The position numbers and the translations under genes are program-made. A DNA stretch of 64,000 bases from Latescibacteria bacterium UBA6620 (GTDB taxonomy: Bacteria > Latescibacterota > UBA2968), in contig DJHM01000044.1 of the NCBI GenBank assembly GCA_002433075.1, forward strand, positions 186,001 to 250,000, given 5' to 3'. Under the pieces are notes generated by a model. It searched no databases, was not told the DNA's origin, and saw nothing but the letters and a program-made list of their open reading frames with translations. Shown piece after piece: positions 50,319 through 58,062 of the stretch. Positions within the stretch are counted from its first letter, which is position 1, and each line of letters starts with the position of its first letter.

Positions 50319-51767
50319 ATGTCGGATCTTCGTTCCTTCAAGAACAAACAGCTGCTGTTCGACGACGCACTCGTGGAAGACAAACTCGGGTTTACGCTGA
50401 CGCTCAATCCGCCCGTTCGAGCAGAGGCGGCGGCTCTTCTTCCGGAGAAGCCGTGGGAGGTTGGGGGAGTTCACCTGGCGAGCGTCATCGAAGGAACGGA
50501 CGGTGTTCATCGAATGTACTACGGAGCGACGGATCAAACGGGCGTTCGCTCGCTATGCTACGCGACATCGTATGACGGGGTGGTGTGGGAAAAGCCAGAG
50601 CTGGGCGTCGTGGAACACGAGGGGAGTCGGGCGAACAACATCGTGCTGAACCACCTGTGGGGGAGTGTGTTCGAAGACCCGGTCGCCGAGCCCGAGGCAC
50701 GGTACAAGTTGATCGGGGAAGACCGCACTCCATGGGGGGTGACGAGTGTGAACTGTGGGGGCGCGCGGTTCCGTTACTTCAAGGAGGACCTGGAGACCTG
50801 GGAGTACTCCGGGGTCATTGGCGCCTACTCGGCGGACGGCGTGCACTTCACGAAGTACGAAGAGCCGATCATGCCGTGGTATACAGATACGCTCAACACG
50901 GCGTTCTGGGATGACCGGATCCAGCGCTACGTCGCCTACGTGCGATTGAACGAGCATCTGCGTATCGACGAGACGGGGAGACAGGTGGGATCATTCGACT
51001 ACCGGACGGTGGCGCGGTCGGAGTCCACGGATTTTTCGAAGTTTCCCGCACCGGAGAAAGTGGAAGAGCCGGACTTCACGCTGGCGGAGGACGAAGACCA
51101 GGTGGGCGGGGGACTCTACAACTCGGCCGCGGTCAAATGTCCGGGTGTGGTGGACAGTTACTTCATCTTTCCGTCCGCCTACCATCACACGAGCGATACA
51201 CTGGATGTGCAACTGGCTACAAGCCGCGACGGGATCCATTTCGATCGTTGGCTCGAACCGTTCGTGCGGCTTGGAGCGGCGGGTTCGTTCGACTCGAAGG
51301 GGATGTATATGGGGTCGGGGATCATCTCATCTGGCGACGAGATGTTTCTCTACTACGGCGGAACGAACGCCCGGCACGACATCGACGTCGACGTGAAGCG
51401 GATGGCCAATCAGGAGTCGGGGGTCGGTCGACTCCGTTCGCGTCGAGATGGATTCGTTTCCCAGGACGCCGATGTAAACGAGGGGTGGCTTACGACCGTG
51501 CCCTTCGTGGTCGAGGGGGATCGGCTGGCGGTGAACATGGATGCGAGTTCGCGCGGATGGCTGAAGGTGGAGATTCTGGATGAAACGGGGCACTCACTTT
51601 GGGGCTACGAGAAGGCCGTGGCGGACCGGATGATGTTCAACGACCTGGCACAGGTCGCAACGTGGAACGGGAAGGATCTGTCGGAGCTACGTGGGCGAAC
51701 CGTGAGGCTGCGGTTCTGGGGACAGTGGGTGAAGGTGTACTCCTATTCAGTGACCAGTACCCAATGA
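50319..51767 (+). CDS. GH32/GH43-like five-bladed propeller glycosidase-like protein
   Basis: 482 aa. NKQLLFDDALVEDKLGFTLTLNPP parallels the start of the protein at 38871-40313, with the same length, so they are paralogues. TYDGVVWEKPELGVVEHEG and KRMANQESGVGRLRSRRDGF are typical of this family, as is the C-terminal beta-sandwich (MDASSRGWLKVEILDE). No signal peptide. The stop TGA (51765-51767) falls inside an ACCAATGACC repeat that also supplies the GTG start of the next gene. Confidence 0.82.
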   Translation: MSDLRSFKNKQLLFDDALVEDKLGFTLTLNPPVRAEAAALLPEKPWEVGGVHLASVIEGTDGVHRMYYGATDQTGVRSLCYATSYDGVVWEKPELGVVEHEGSRANNIVLNHLWGSVFEDPVAEPEARYKLIGEDRTPWGVTSVNCGGARFRYFKEDLETWEYSGVIGAYSADGVHFTKYEEPIMPWYTDTLNTAFWDDRIQRYVAYVRLNEHLRIDETGRQVGSFDYRTVARSESTDFSKFPAPEKVEEPDFTLAEDEDQVGGGLYNSAAVKCPGVVDSYFIFPSAYHHTSDTLDVQLATSRDGIHFDRWLEPFVRLGAAGSFDSKGMYMGSGIISSGDEMFLYYGGTNARHDIDVDVKRMANQESGVGRLRSRRDGFVSQDADVNEGWLTTVPFVVEGDRLAVNMDASSRGWLKVEILDETGHSLWGYEKAVADRMMFNDLAQVATWNGKDLSELRGRTVRLRFWGQWVKVYSYSVTSTQ

Positions 51768-51786
51768 CCAATAACCAGTGACCAAA
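51750..51786. repeat. ACCAATGACC heptamer-type repeat, copy 2, spanning a gene junction
   Basis: Reads GTGACCAGTACCCAATGACC then AATAACCAGTGACCAAAG. The TGA at 51765-51767 ends the glycosidase-like gene and the GTG at 51778-51780 starts the next. The last five residues of the first protein and the first residues of the second are therefore repeat-encoded. Confidence 0.8.
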
Positions 51787-52845
51787 GAAAGACCACCGTT
51801 GGTGGAAATCTCGGAGGAAACCGGGCGGCACGTGCTGATTGCCGAGGGGACCGAGGAGGTTTATCAGGGCCATCCGACGACGGTGCTGATGCCGGACGGT
51901 CGGACGATGTTCTGTACTTGGTGCATCAACCACGGGGGGCATTGCGGGCCCCTGGCTCGGAGCGACGATGGAGGGCTGAGTTGGGAGAGGGTGAAGACGC
52001 CCGACAACTGGCGCAGCGTCTACAACTGTCCGAGCATCTACCTGCTGGAGGATCCGGACGGAGTGAGGCGGCTTCACGTGTTTGCGGCGCGCTCGGATGA
52101 TGAAGGGGTGATGCAGCACAGTGTGAGCGAGGATGACGGTCTTACGTGGTCGCCGTTCGTGGGGATCGGGATGCCGTGCATTATGGCGTTCACGACCATG
52201 ACCCGGCTCAAGAATGGCGACTACCTGGGGTTGTATCCTCGGGGGAAGGACGATCGGGATCAATCGCCGCTGAAGATGTGGCAGTCCACTTCGAAGGATG
52301 GCGGGCTGACCTGGAGTGAGCCATCACTGTTCGCGGAGGATGAGGCGCGGGGGCGCGACCCGGACGAGCCTGAATTCGTGCGTTCTCCGGATGGCAATCA
52401 ACTGCTGGTGCTGTTTCGGGAGAATCTGCGGAAGGGGCACTCCCTGATGGTGGTGTCGGATGATGAAGGGGAGTCCTGGTCTGACCTGTGCGAGACGCCG
52501 TGGGGACTTACGGGGGACCGTCACAAGGCGTGTTATGCGCCCGACGGAAGACTGGTCGTGGTTTTCCGGGATATGGCGCCGAAGAGTCCGTCTGGGGGGA
52601 GCTTCGTGGCGTGGGTAGGGAGGTACGAGGACGTCATCGCGGGGAGGTCGGGACAGTTCCGGATTAAACTTCTGCACCAGCACGTGGAGCCTGGCAACTC
52701 ACGCCAGGAATGCGACTGTGGATATCCAGGTCTGGAGCTGCTACCGGACGGGACGTTTGTGGCGACGACGTATGTGAATTATAAACCGGGACCGGAGAAG
52801 AACTCGGTGGTGAGTGTTCGGTTCCGGCTGGATGAATTCGATTGA
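51778..52845 (+). CDS. sialidase-like BNR repeat protein with four Asp boxes
   Basis: 355 aa from GTG 51778. Asp boxes SDDGGLSWE, SEDDGLTWS, SKDGGLTWS and SDDEGESWS are regularly spaced, and FCTWCINHGGHCGPLARS precedes the first. This is the clearest sialidase-type propeller of the set; EVYQGHPTTVLMPDGRTMF at the N-terminus recurs in bacterial exo-sialidase-like proteins. No signal peptide. The start codon lies in a repeat, and alternative starts such as VEIS at about 51802 cannot be excluded. A nested hairpin follows the stop. Confidence 0.87.
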   Translation: MTKERPPLVEISEETGRHVLIAEGTEEVYQGHPTTVLMPDGRTMFCTWCINHGGHCGPLARSDDGGLSWERVKTPDNWRSVYNCPSIYLLEDPDGVRRLHVFAARSDDEGVMQHSVSEDDGLTWSPFVGIGMPCIMAFTTMTRLKNGDYLGLYPRGKDDRDQSPLKMWQSTSKDGGLTWSEPSLFAEDEARGRDPDEPEFVRSPDGNQLLVLFRENLRKGHSLMVVSDDEGESWSDLCETPWGLTGDRHKACYAPDGRLVVVFRDMAPKSPSGGSFVAWVGRYEDVIAGRSGQFRIKLLHQHVEPGNSRQECDCGYPGLELLPDGTFVATTYVNYKPGPEKNSVVSVRFRLDEFD

Positions 52846-52848
52846 TGT

Positions 52849-52902
52849 GTCCTCGTGCAGGATCTTTCGCTGGGGCTACGGGACCCCAGGGAGCACGAGG
52901 AC
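52849..52902 (+). terminator. nested hairpin between convergent genes
   Basis: Outer arms GTCCTCGTGC (52849-52858) and GCACGAGGAC (52893-52902) pair perfectly over 10 bp; inside, CTGGGG (52870-52875) and CCCCAG (52884-52889) form a second stem. It starts 3 bp after the sialidase stop and faces a convergent gene ending at 53018. No T-run follows, so factor-independent termination is uncertain. Confidence 0.5.
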
Positions 52903-53017
52903 GAGCAGTTACCAGTTAGATAAACAGGCCCGGTTCCTTGGTCATCCCTATGACCGGGCCCCGCCTAAGCAACGCGTTCTCTCGCCCCTGTGCTTTGCAC
53001 GGTGGGGAATAGCCCGC

Positions 53018-54658
53018 TCAGAATCTCGAGCGCTTGCCTTCCATATCAGACAGGACGTCGATAAGAACGGTCTTGCCGTCGGCGTTCAGCCTCTGAGCCT
53101 CTTCGAGCGCCGGACGCATCTCGCCCACCTTCTTGACTCTGAGACCGACGGCGCCCATTCCCTCGGCGATCATCGCGTAGTCCCCCTGCATGTGAGACAC
53201 GTCGAACTGCTCACGTGCGGTCGGGAAGTTGCCGGGTGGGTAGGTGGACATGCCGCCGTTGTTGAGCAGAACGGTGGTGATCGGAATACCGCACCTGGAT
53301 GAAGTCTCGATGTCGAGGCCCGACATTCCGAATGCGCCGTCTCCCATGAGGTTGAGACAGAACCGGTCGGGATGGGCCATCTTGGCGCCGATCATCAATG
53401 GAATGCCGAAGCCGAGGTGGGTCGTCTTGCCCCAGCCGATATAGCTGTGGGGCGTGGTCGCGGTGTAGAAGGGGACGATGGAATCGCGCGGCGCGCCCGC
53501 GTCGTGCGTGACGATGCTGTTGTCCTGATCGAGTGTTTCGTTGATTTCGTGGATGACGCGGTAGGTGTTGAGCGGCTCCTTGTCCGACGTGAGGAGCGGC
53601 GTCCACTCCTTCATCCACGTCTCGCGAACGGCAGCGATTTCGGCGGCAACAGCCTTCGCGTCGCCAGTTCCTCCCTCCCCCACCTGCGCCTTCACTTCGT
53701 CGATGATGGCCTCGAGCGTCAATTTCGTATCGCCGATCAGGCCGATATCGACGTTCTCTTCCTTGTTGATATCTCCGGACTCGATGCTGTTCTGAATCAA
53801 CGTTTTCTCACCGCGTATGGGTTGGGCGTAAAACGTGCGGGTCAGACTTGCGCCGAGCGCGAGCAACACGTCGCTGTTCTTGAGCCACTCGAATGCGGGC
53901 TGTGTGGTCGAGCCGCTTCCTGCGCCAAGGGCGAGAGGGTGGCGTTCGTCGAGGGCAGACTTCCCGGGCATCGTGCAGAAGACCGGAATGCCGGTCAGCT
54001 CGGCGAGTGTTCTCAGTTCGTCGGTTGCATCTGAGAAAAGAACACCACGACCCGCCCAGATAACGGGGTTGCTGGCTGCGAGGAGCGCCTTGACTGCGTC
54101 TTTGATATCTCCAGATGACGGTTGGTGGAGGGAGGTCCTGGGCGAGTGATAGTTCAGAGCGTCCTCCGGTACGTCCTGACCGCACACGTCGCCGGTGAGC
54201 TCCACGACGACGGGCCCCGGCGGGCCGTTCCTCAGGGCGTGAAAAGCACGACGCATGACATTTCCGACCTGGTCGGGAGCGTAAATCGCCTCCACGCTCT
54301 TGACGATCCCTCGATAGTTGACGGAGGCTGAAAAGTTGGGGCGAACTGCGATCTGACTCAGACGCAGGCCGCCAGGCAGCACCAGGATCGGGATGCCATC
54401 TGCGTAGGCCTGCGACAGTCCACCCATCGAATTCTCCGCGCCGGCCTGGGATTGAACGGCTACGACTCCGAACTGCTTGCGATTGCTCGTGCGGCTGAAG
54501 CCATCGGCGGCCATGACGGCGCCCCGCTCGTGACGAAAGGCGATCGGCCGAATACCGACTTTGGCCGCCTCTTCGATCAACGGGTTGCTTGGGAAACAGG
54601 GCATCGACTCGACGCCCTCCTGCTTGAGGATCCGAGCAACGTATTCGAGACCGTTCAT
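53018..54658 (-). CDS. thiamine-diphosphate-dependent enzyme (acetolactate synthase-like)
   Basis: 546 aa, three-domain TPP enzyme. The N-terminal domain holds the catalytic Glu in FRHERGAVMAADGFSR, the middle domain SNPVIWAGRGVLFSD is the FAD/Rossmann-like part, and the C-terminal domain has the TPP motif MGDGAFGMSGLDIET...LLNNGG. Family candidates are acetolactate synthase, sulfoacetaldehyde acetyltransferase, benzoylformate decarboxylase and oxalyl-CoA decarboxylase; I cannot choose. The neighbouring Rieske protein and amidohydrolase (31 bp away, same strand) suggest a catabolic role, not branched-chain synthesis. Confidence 0.9.
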   Translation of the reverse strand: MNGLEYVARILKQEGVESMPCFPSNPLIEEAAKVGIRPIAFRHERGAVMAADGFSRTSNRKQFGVVAVQSQAGAENSMGGLSQAYADGIPILVLPGGLRLSQIAVRPNFSASVNYRGIVKSVEAIYAPDQVGNVMRRAFHALRNGPPGPVVVELTGDVCGQDVPEDALNYHSPRTSLHQPSSGDIKDAVKALLAASNPVIWAGRGVLFSDATDELRTLAELTGIPVFCTMPGKSALDERHPLALGAGSGSTTQPAFEWLKNSDVLLALGASLTRTFYAQPIRGEKTLIQNSIESGDINKEENVDIGLIGDTKLTLEAIIDEVKAQVGEGGTGDAKAVAAEIAAVRETWMKEWTPLLTSDKEPLNTYRVIHEINETLDQDNSIVTHDAGAPRDSIVPFYTATTPHSYIGWGKTTHLGFGIPLMIGAKMAHPDRFCLNLMGDGAFGMSGLDIETSSRCGIPITTVLLNNGGMSTYPPGNFPTAREQFDVSHMQGDYAMIAEGMGAVGLRVKKVGEMRPALEEAQRLNADGKTVLIDVLSDMEGKRSRF

Positions 54659-54689
54659 TTCGACTTTCAGCTCCTCTGATTAGGTTCGG

Positions 54690-55040
54690 CTACAAATCGA
54701 CCACGACGTTTCCGTCATCCACGGTGACCGGATAGGATCTCAGCTTTTGTGTGGGGTCGATCAGGCTCTCGGCGGTGGTTATGTCGTACTCCCACCCATG
54801 CCAGGGACATCGAAGGACGCGTCCTTCGAGCCCGGGACGATACTCATCGGGGGCGGACGGCAGATAGGTCCCGCTAACCCGGCCAACGCAGACGGGCCCC
54901 TGGTTGTGGACACAGGCGTTGCGGAGAGCGTAGAACTCTCCCTTCACGTTGAAGACGCCGATGCTCCGTCCAGCGAGAGTGACAATCCTTCTGGTTCCCG
55001 GAGGGAGGTCCGAGGCTCTGCAGACAAGATGGCGCGCCAT
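54690..55040 (-). CDS. Rieske [2Fe-2S] ferredoxin-like protein
   Basis: 116 aa from ATG 55040, which shares one base with the upstream TAA (TAATG); a longer frame lies within the upstream gene. Cluster ligands are CVH in NACVHNQGP and CPWH in LRCPWHGWEYD, the standard CxH...CxxH set, with SIGVFNVKGEFYAL as the usual N-terminal strand. Likely an electron carrier for an oxygenase or a stand-alone Rieske protein. No oxygenase alpha subunit is adjacent. Confidence 0.92.
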   Translation of the reverse strand: MARHLVCRASDLPPGTRRIVTLAGRSIGVFNVKGEFYALRNACVHNQGPVCVGRVSGTYLPSAPDEYRPGLEGRVLRCPWHGWEYDITTAESLIDPTQKLRSYPVTVDDGNVVVDL

Positions 55041-56125
55041 TACAGGTTGAAGAGTCTCTGGGCGTTGTCCTGGAAGATGGCACGCCGGTAGTTCGGTGGG
55101 AGGTGGTTGAGGACGTGGAGCGCATCGAAGTCCCAATGGGGATAGTCGCTTGCGTAGAGTAGACATTGCTCGCCGTTGATCATGTCGAAAATCTGCAGCA
55201 GCCAATCTTCGTTTGGCGGTTCTTCTAGGGGCTGGGTTGTGAAGTAGCAGTGCTCCTTGATGACCTCGCTAGGTGGTCGCTTGACCCAGGGCACCTCCCG
55301 ACGCAGTCCTTTCCATTCCTTGTCGAGCCGCCACATCACGTGAGGCAACCACACGACACCGGACTCGATGAAGACCCACTTAAGTTCAGGATACTTCTCG
55401 AAAACGCCCTCCCCGATCAGGCTGATGAGCTGGGTCATGTAGATCCGCGGCAATCCGCTGTGATACTCGAAGAAGGTGCGGGGTGTGCCGACGGCCGTCG
55501 CTGAATGAGCGATTCCGGTTCCGGCGGCGGAAACGTGAATGCCTACGGGGAGATTGTGACGGATCGCGGCTTCGTAGATAGGGTGATAGTACTTCTGACC
55601 ATAGGGGGATGTCGAAGTGGCGCCGATGATGACCATGACCATGTCGTCGCGTGGACCGAGACGGTCGATCTCGGCTGCGGCCGCTTCTGGATCGTTGGCG
55701 TTTACGGTGATCGAGCCGCGCAGCTGATCGTGGGGCGTCAACCACTTGTCGATGGTATAGTCGTTGAATGCGGCGATGACGGCGTTGGCATACTCGGGAT
55801 TAGGATGGACATTCCACCCGTAGATGTTCCCGGTCAGGATCCCGATGTCGACATGATTCTCGACGATGAGTTGCTGGACGAGGAATTCTGGGTCCGATCC
55901 CGGCGTTCCGCCATCGGGAGGCGTAGAGTCGAGTCGGCTGCGACCCGCCTCTACGCCCAGGCCGCCGACTCTGGAATTGGGTGCGACGATCTTGGTCCGC
56001 CAGGGCTCATCGAGATAGGGCTGGAGGGCTTCCCAACTCGGGAGCGAGTGATGGATGTCCGTGTCGATGACACGGTAGGCTTTCTCGCTTGCAGTTTGTT
56101 CTTCCGGCCTGGAAAGAGTCGACAT
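55040..56125 (-). CDS. amidohydrolase-2 family protein (ACMSD-like)
   Basis: 361 aa. RVIDTDIHHSLPSW carries the first ligands, VGIHVSAAG a later His and LLYASDYPHWDFD the catalytic Asp. The pattern GVVWLPHVMWRLDKEWKGLR is common in members related to aminocarboxymuconate-semialdehyde decarboxylase. These enzymes decarboxylate or hydrolyse ring-cleavage products and lactones. Tight TAATG coupling to the Rieske gene and proximity to the TPP enzyme suggest one catabolic operon for an aromatic or cyclic acid (inference). Confidence 0.9.
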   Translation of the reverse strand: MSTLSRPEEQTASEKAYRVIDTDIHHSLPSWEALQPYLDEPWRTKIVAPNSRVGGLGVEAGRSRLDSTPPDGGTPGSDPEFLVQQLIVENHVDIGILTGNIYGWNVHPNPEYANAVIAAFNDYTIDKWLTPHDQLRGSITVNANDPEAAAAEIDRLGPRDDMVMVIIGATSTSPYGQKYYHPIYEAAIRHNLPVGIHVSAAGTGIAHSATAVGTPRTFFEYHSGLPRIYMTQLISLIGEGVFEKYPELKWVFIESGVVWLPHVMWRLDKEWKGLRREVPWVKRPPSEVIKEHCYFTTQPLEEPPNEDWLLQIFDMINGEQCLLYASDYPHWDFDALHVLNHLPPNYRRAIFQDNAQRLFNL

Positions 56126-56132
56126 ATGAATC

Positions 56133-57047
56133 TCAGCCTTCCAGTTTCAGCTTGGCCAGGTAGATGCTGGTCTTCTCTTCGTGCGAGGAGTAGTAGCTCA
56201 TCCAGAGTAGGTCGTCGTGCCAGACCATTCCGGCGTAAGAGTTGTCTCCTCCGCTTGGCAGGCTGAAGATGGGTTCGAAGGTGGTGGTCGTGATTCTTGC
56301 CAGAACCGTTTCGGGTTGCCGCTCGGCGTTACGAACACGGCCGGACGCCCAAAGCTCTCCCGATGGGATCCGGATGAAATTCGGTCCGCCGATCGGATGA
56401 TCGATGTGGGTGAATGACCAGTCCGTGTAGGGAGGATCGCTCGCCCCGATCCAATCGGGGCGGATGAGTGCGACCATCCGTTCGTCCGGCAGGATACGAA
56501 GGGTGGTTTCGCTCGCCGTCCACGTATCGTCGGGCAGAATGAACTCGGTAATCCAGTCCCACTCGAGACCATCTCGGGTCGAGTAAAGAAATCCGCGACG
56601 CGGGTGGGAACCCTCGCCCAGTTTGGAGACCGAGTACCCGATGTTGCCGTGCCAGGTGACGCGCCAGAGCCAGTGGTCTTCGGCGAGGACACGTGTGGGT
56701 TCGGTCCAGGCGGTCCCGTCCTCGGAGAAAGCGACGCGGGGTGAACGCGACCGGTAGCGACCCTCTTCGTCGTGGCTACTCCCGCCCATCAGCAGCATCA
56801 GACGTTCATCGGGCGTGATCGACAGCTTGGGGTCGCGGAGATCGGTGCCATGCTCAACGATCTCGGCCGCGCTCGTCCACGTGTCTCCTGTCTCTGATCT
56901 GAGCACTCGGATTGTCCCGGCTGGCGAATCGTGCGCCCGTGCTTCGCGGAATGTACAGAACCAGCTGTTCCCGAACCTTATGAGGTCGGTGAACGCGTTG
57001 TGGGGTCCGACGTCCCAGATTCGTTCGTGATGGATAAGTTCGATCAA
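56133..57047 (-). CDS. sialidase-like propeller protein
   Basis: 304 aa from TTG 57047. Paralogue of the protein at 46328-47296 (shared HNAFTDL near the N-terminus and YYSSHEEKTSIYL at the end). Asp-box-like units are SETGDTWTS, SEDGTAWTE and TRDGLEWDW. No signal peptide. It starts the gene run that continues with the amidohydrolase 7 bp downstream. The upstream gap (57048-57178) holds two repeat families and no clear promoter. Confidence 0.83.
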   Translation of the reverse strand: MIELIHHERIWDVGPHNAFTDLIRFGNSWFCTFREARAHDSPAGTIRVLRSETGDTWTSAAEIVEHGTDLRDPKLSITPDERLMLLMGGSSHDEEGRYRSRSPRVAFSEDGTAWTEPTRVLAEDHWLWRVTWHGNIGYSVSKLGEGSHPRRGFLYSTRDGLEWDWITEFILPDDTWTASETTLRILPDERMVALIRPDWIGASDPPYTDWSFTHIDHPIGGPNFIRIPSGELWASGRVRNAERQPETVLARITTTTFEPIFSLPSGGDNSYAGMVWHDDLLWMSYYSSHEEKTSIYLAKLKLEG

Positions 57048-57052
57048 AAGCT

Positions 57053-57081
57053 AGACCACTGAATACACGGAACACACGAAA
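57053..57081. repeat. ACACGGAACACACGAAA-type quasi-periodic repeat
   Basis: Reads GACCACTGAATACACGG then AACACACGAAAG, a variant of the unit at 40725-40791. It lies just upstream of the sialidase-like gene start. Confidence 0.6.
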
Positions 57082-57144
57082 GTTTGGGATCAGGACCGAG
57101 GCCCTACACGGGGACATGCCGTGTGGATACGAGCCCAGGGACTT

Positions 57145-57167
57145 TTGTTAATGGTCATTGGTCAATG
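57145..57167. repeat. ACCAATGACC heptamer-type repeat, copy 3 (reverse orientation)
   Basis: TTGTTAATGGTCATTGG then TCAATG; read on the minus strand it is CATTGACCAATGACCATTAAC, the same unit as 44029 and 51750. It ends 12 bp from the PhyH stop. Confidence 0.65.
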
Positions 57168-57178
57168 TGCGCGAGCGA

Positions 57179-58009
57179 CTAGCCGCGCGAGGGTTCTTCC
57201 ATGTCCTGGCGCGCTTTGGCTGCGAGGGCGGCGATGTGGTCGTCGTTGGCCATGACCTGTTCCAGGTGGGCCATCCGTCGATCACTGGCCGTGGCGACCA
57301 TCTTTTCCCCGTAGGCTCGATCGATCCAGAATCGGGCGAGGCCCTCGAGGTTCTTTCGCAGCATCGGGATCCGTTCCTGGCTCACACGCTCGCAGCAGTT
57401 GATGGTGAACATGCGTCGGTGCGTACCACCGCCGAAGGCGGCGTGTTTGAGATTGTGCTGAAAGACCACGAGATCTCCGGGCTCGATTTCCAGGGCGACG
57501 GCGGGGACCTTGTCGCCTTTCAGGCCCCAATGTTCTTCGGATTCGCGTGCCTCCGCTTCCAGCTTTTCCGAGTACGCGTCGCCCATCCGGTGGGAGCCAG
57601 GGATGACCCGCAGGCACCCCGTATCGGCTGTCAGCCGATCGAGGTAGAACGCGATTTTGGTATAGCGAATCTGCTTGGTATAGCCGTCCGAGTGCCAGTT
57701 GGTGTCACCCGCGTAGTAATTCCCGTCGGATCCAGTGTAATTCCAGTTTTTTCCAAGGAGCCCGTCGAGTAACCCTTCGATGCGTGGATCGTCGAGGAGG
57801 GCGCAGAGCCTCTCATGCTGATCGATGAACGGGACGATGCACGAGCGTCGTTTCTCATCGTGGGGTTTTCCATCGTGCCCTCCACCACGCTCCGTCCAGA
57901 CTTCCTCGAAAGCGTCCGTGATCTCGTCAATCACGTCAGCCATCAAACCCGGTAGAGCGAGAAAACCGAAGGTGTTGAACCGGTTTAACTGAACGTCAGT
58001 GAGTTCCAT
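57179..58009 (-). CDS. phytanoyl-CoA dioxygenase (PhyH) family protein
   Basis: 276 aa. FNTFGFLALPGLM at the start, HxD in TNWHSDGYTKQIRY, PGSHRMGDAY, and a distal NLKHAAFGGGTHRRMFTINC with the 2-oxoglutarate Arg. The plan (RYTKIAFYLDRLTADTGCLRVIPGSH) is nearly that of the PhyH at 33023-33820 (GVKFAFYLQPLEADTGALRFIPGSH), marking the two as paralogues. Substrate unknown. Same strand as the sulfatase gene upstream (53 bp gap). Confidence 0.93.
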   Translation of the reverse strand: MELTDVQLNRFNTFGFLALPGLMADVIDEITDAFEEVWTERGGGHDGKPHDEKRRSCIVPFIDQHERLCALLDDPRIEGLLDGLLGKNWNYTGSDGNYYAGDTNWHSDGYTKQIRYTKIAFYLDRLTADTGCLRVIPGSHRMGDAYSEKLEAEARESEEHWGLKGDKVPAVALEIEPGDLVVFQHNLKHAAFGGGTHRRMFTINCCERVSQERIPMLRKNLEGLARFWIDRAYGEKMVATASDRRMAHLEQVMANDDHIAALAAKARQDMEEPSRG

Positions 58010-58062
58010 CGAGGTTTCCAGAGATTTGAGTAAGGCCGGTCTCTCTTCCTCTTCCGGCTCGG

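Noticed and set aside
44029..51786. ACCAATGACC tandem stretches as CRISPR
   Set aside because: Units are about 7 bp, degenerate and without spacers, and no cas genes are in the window.
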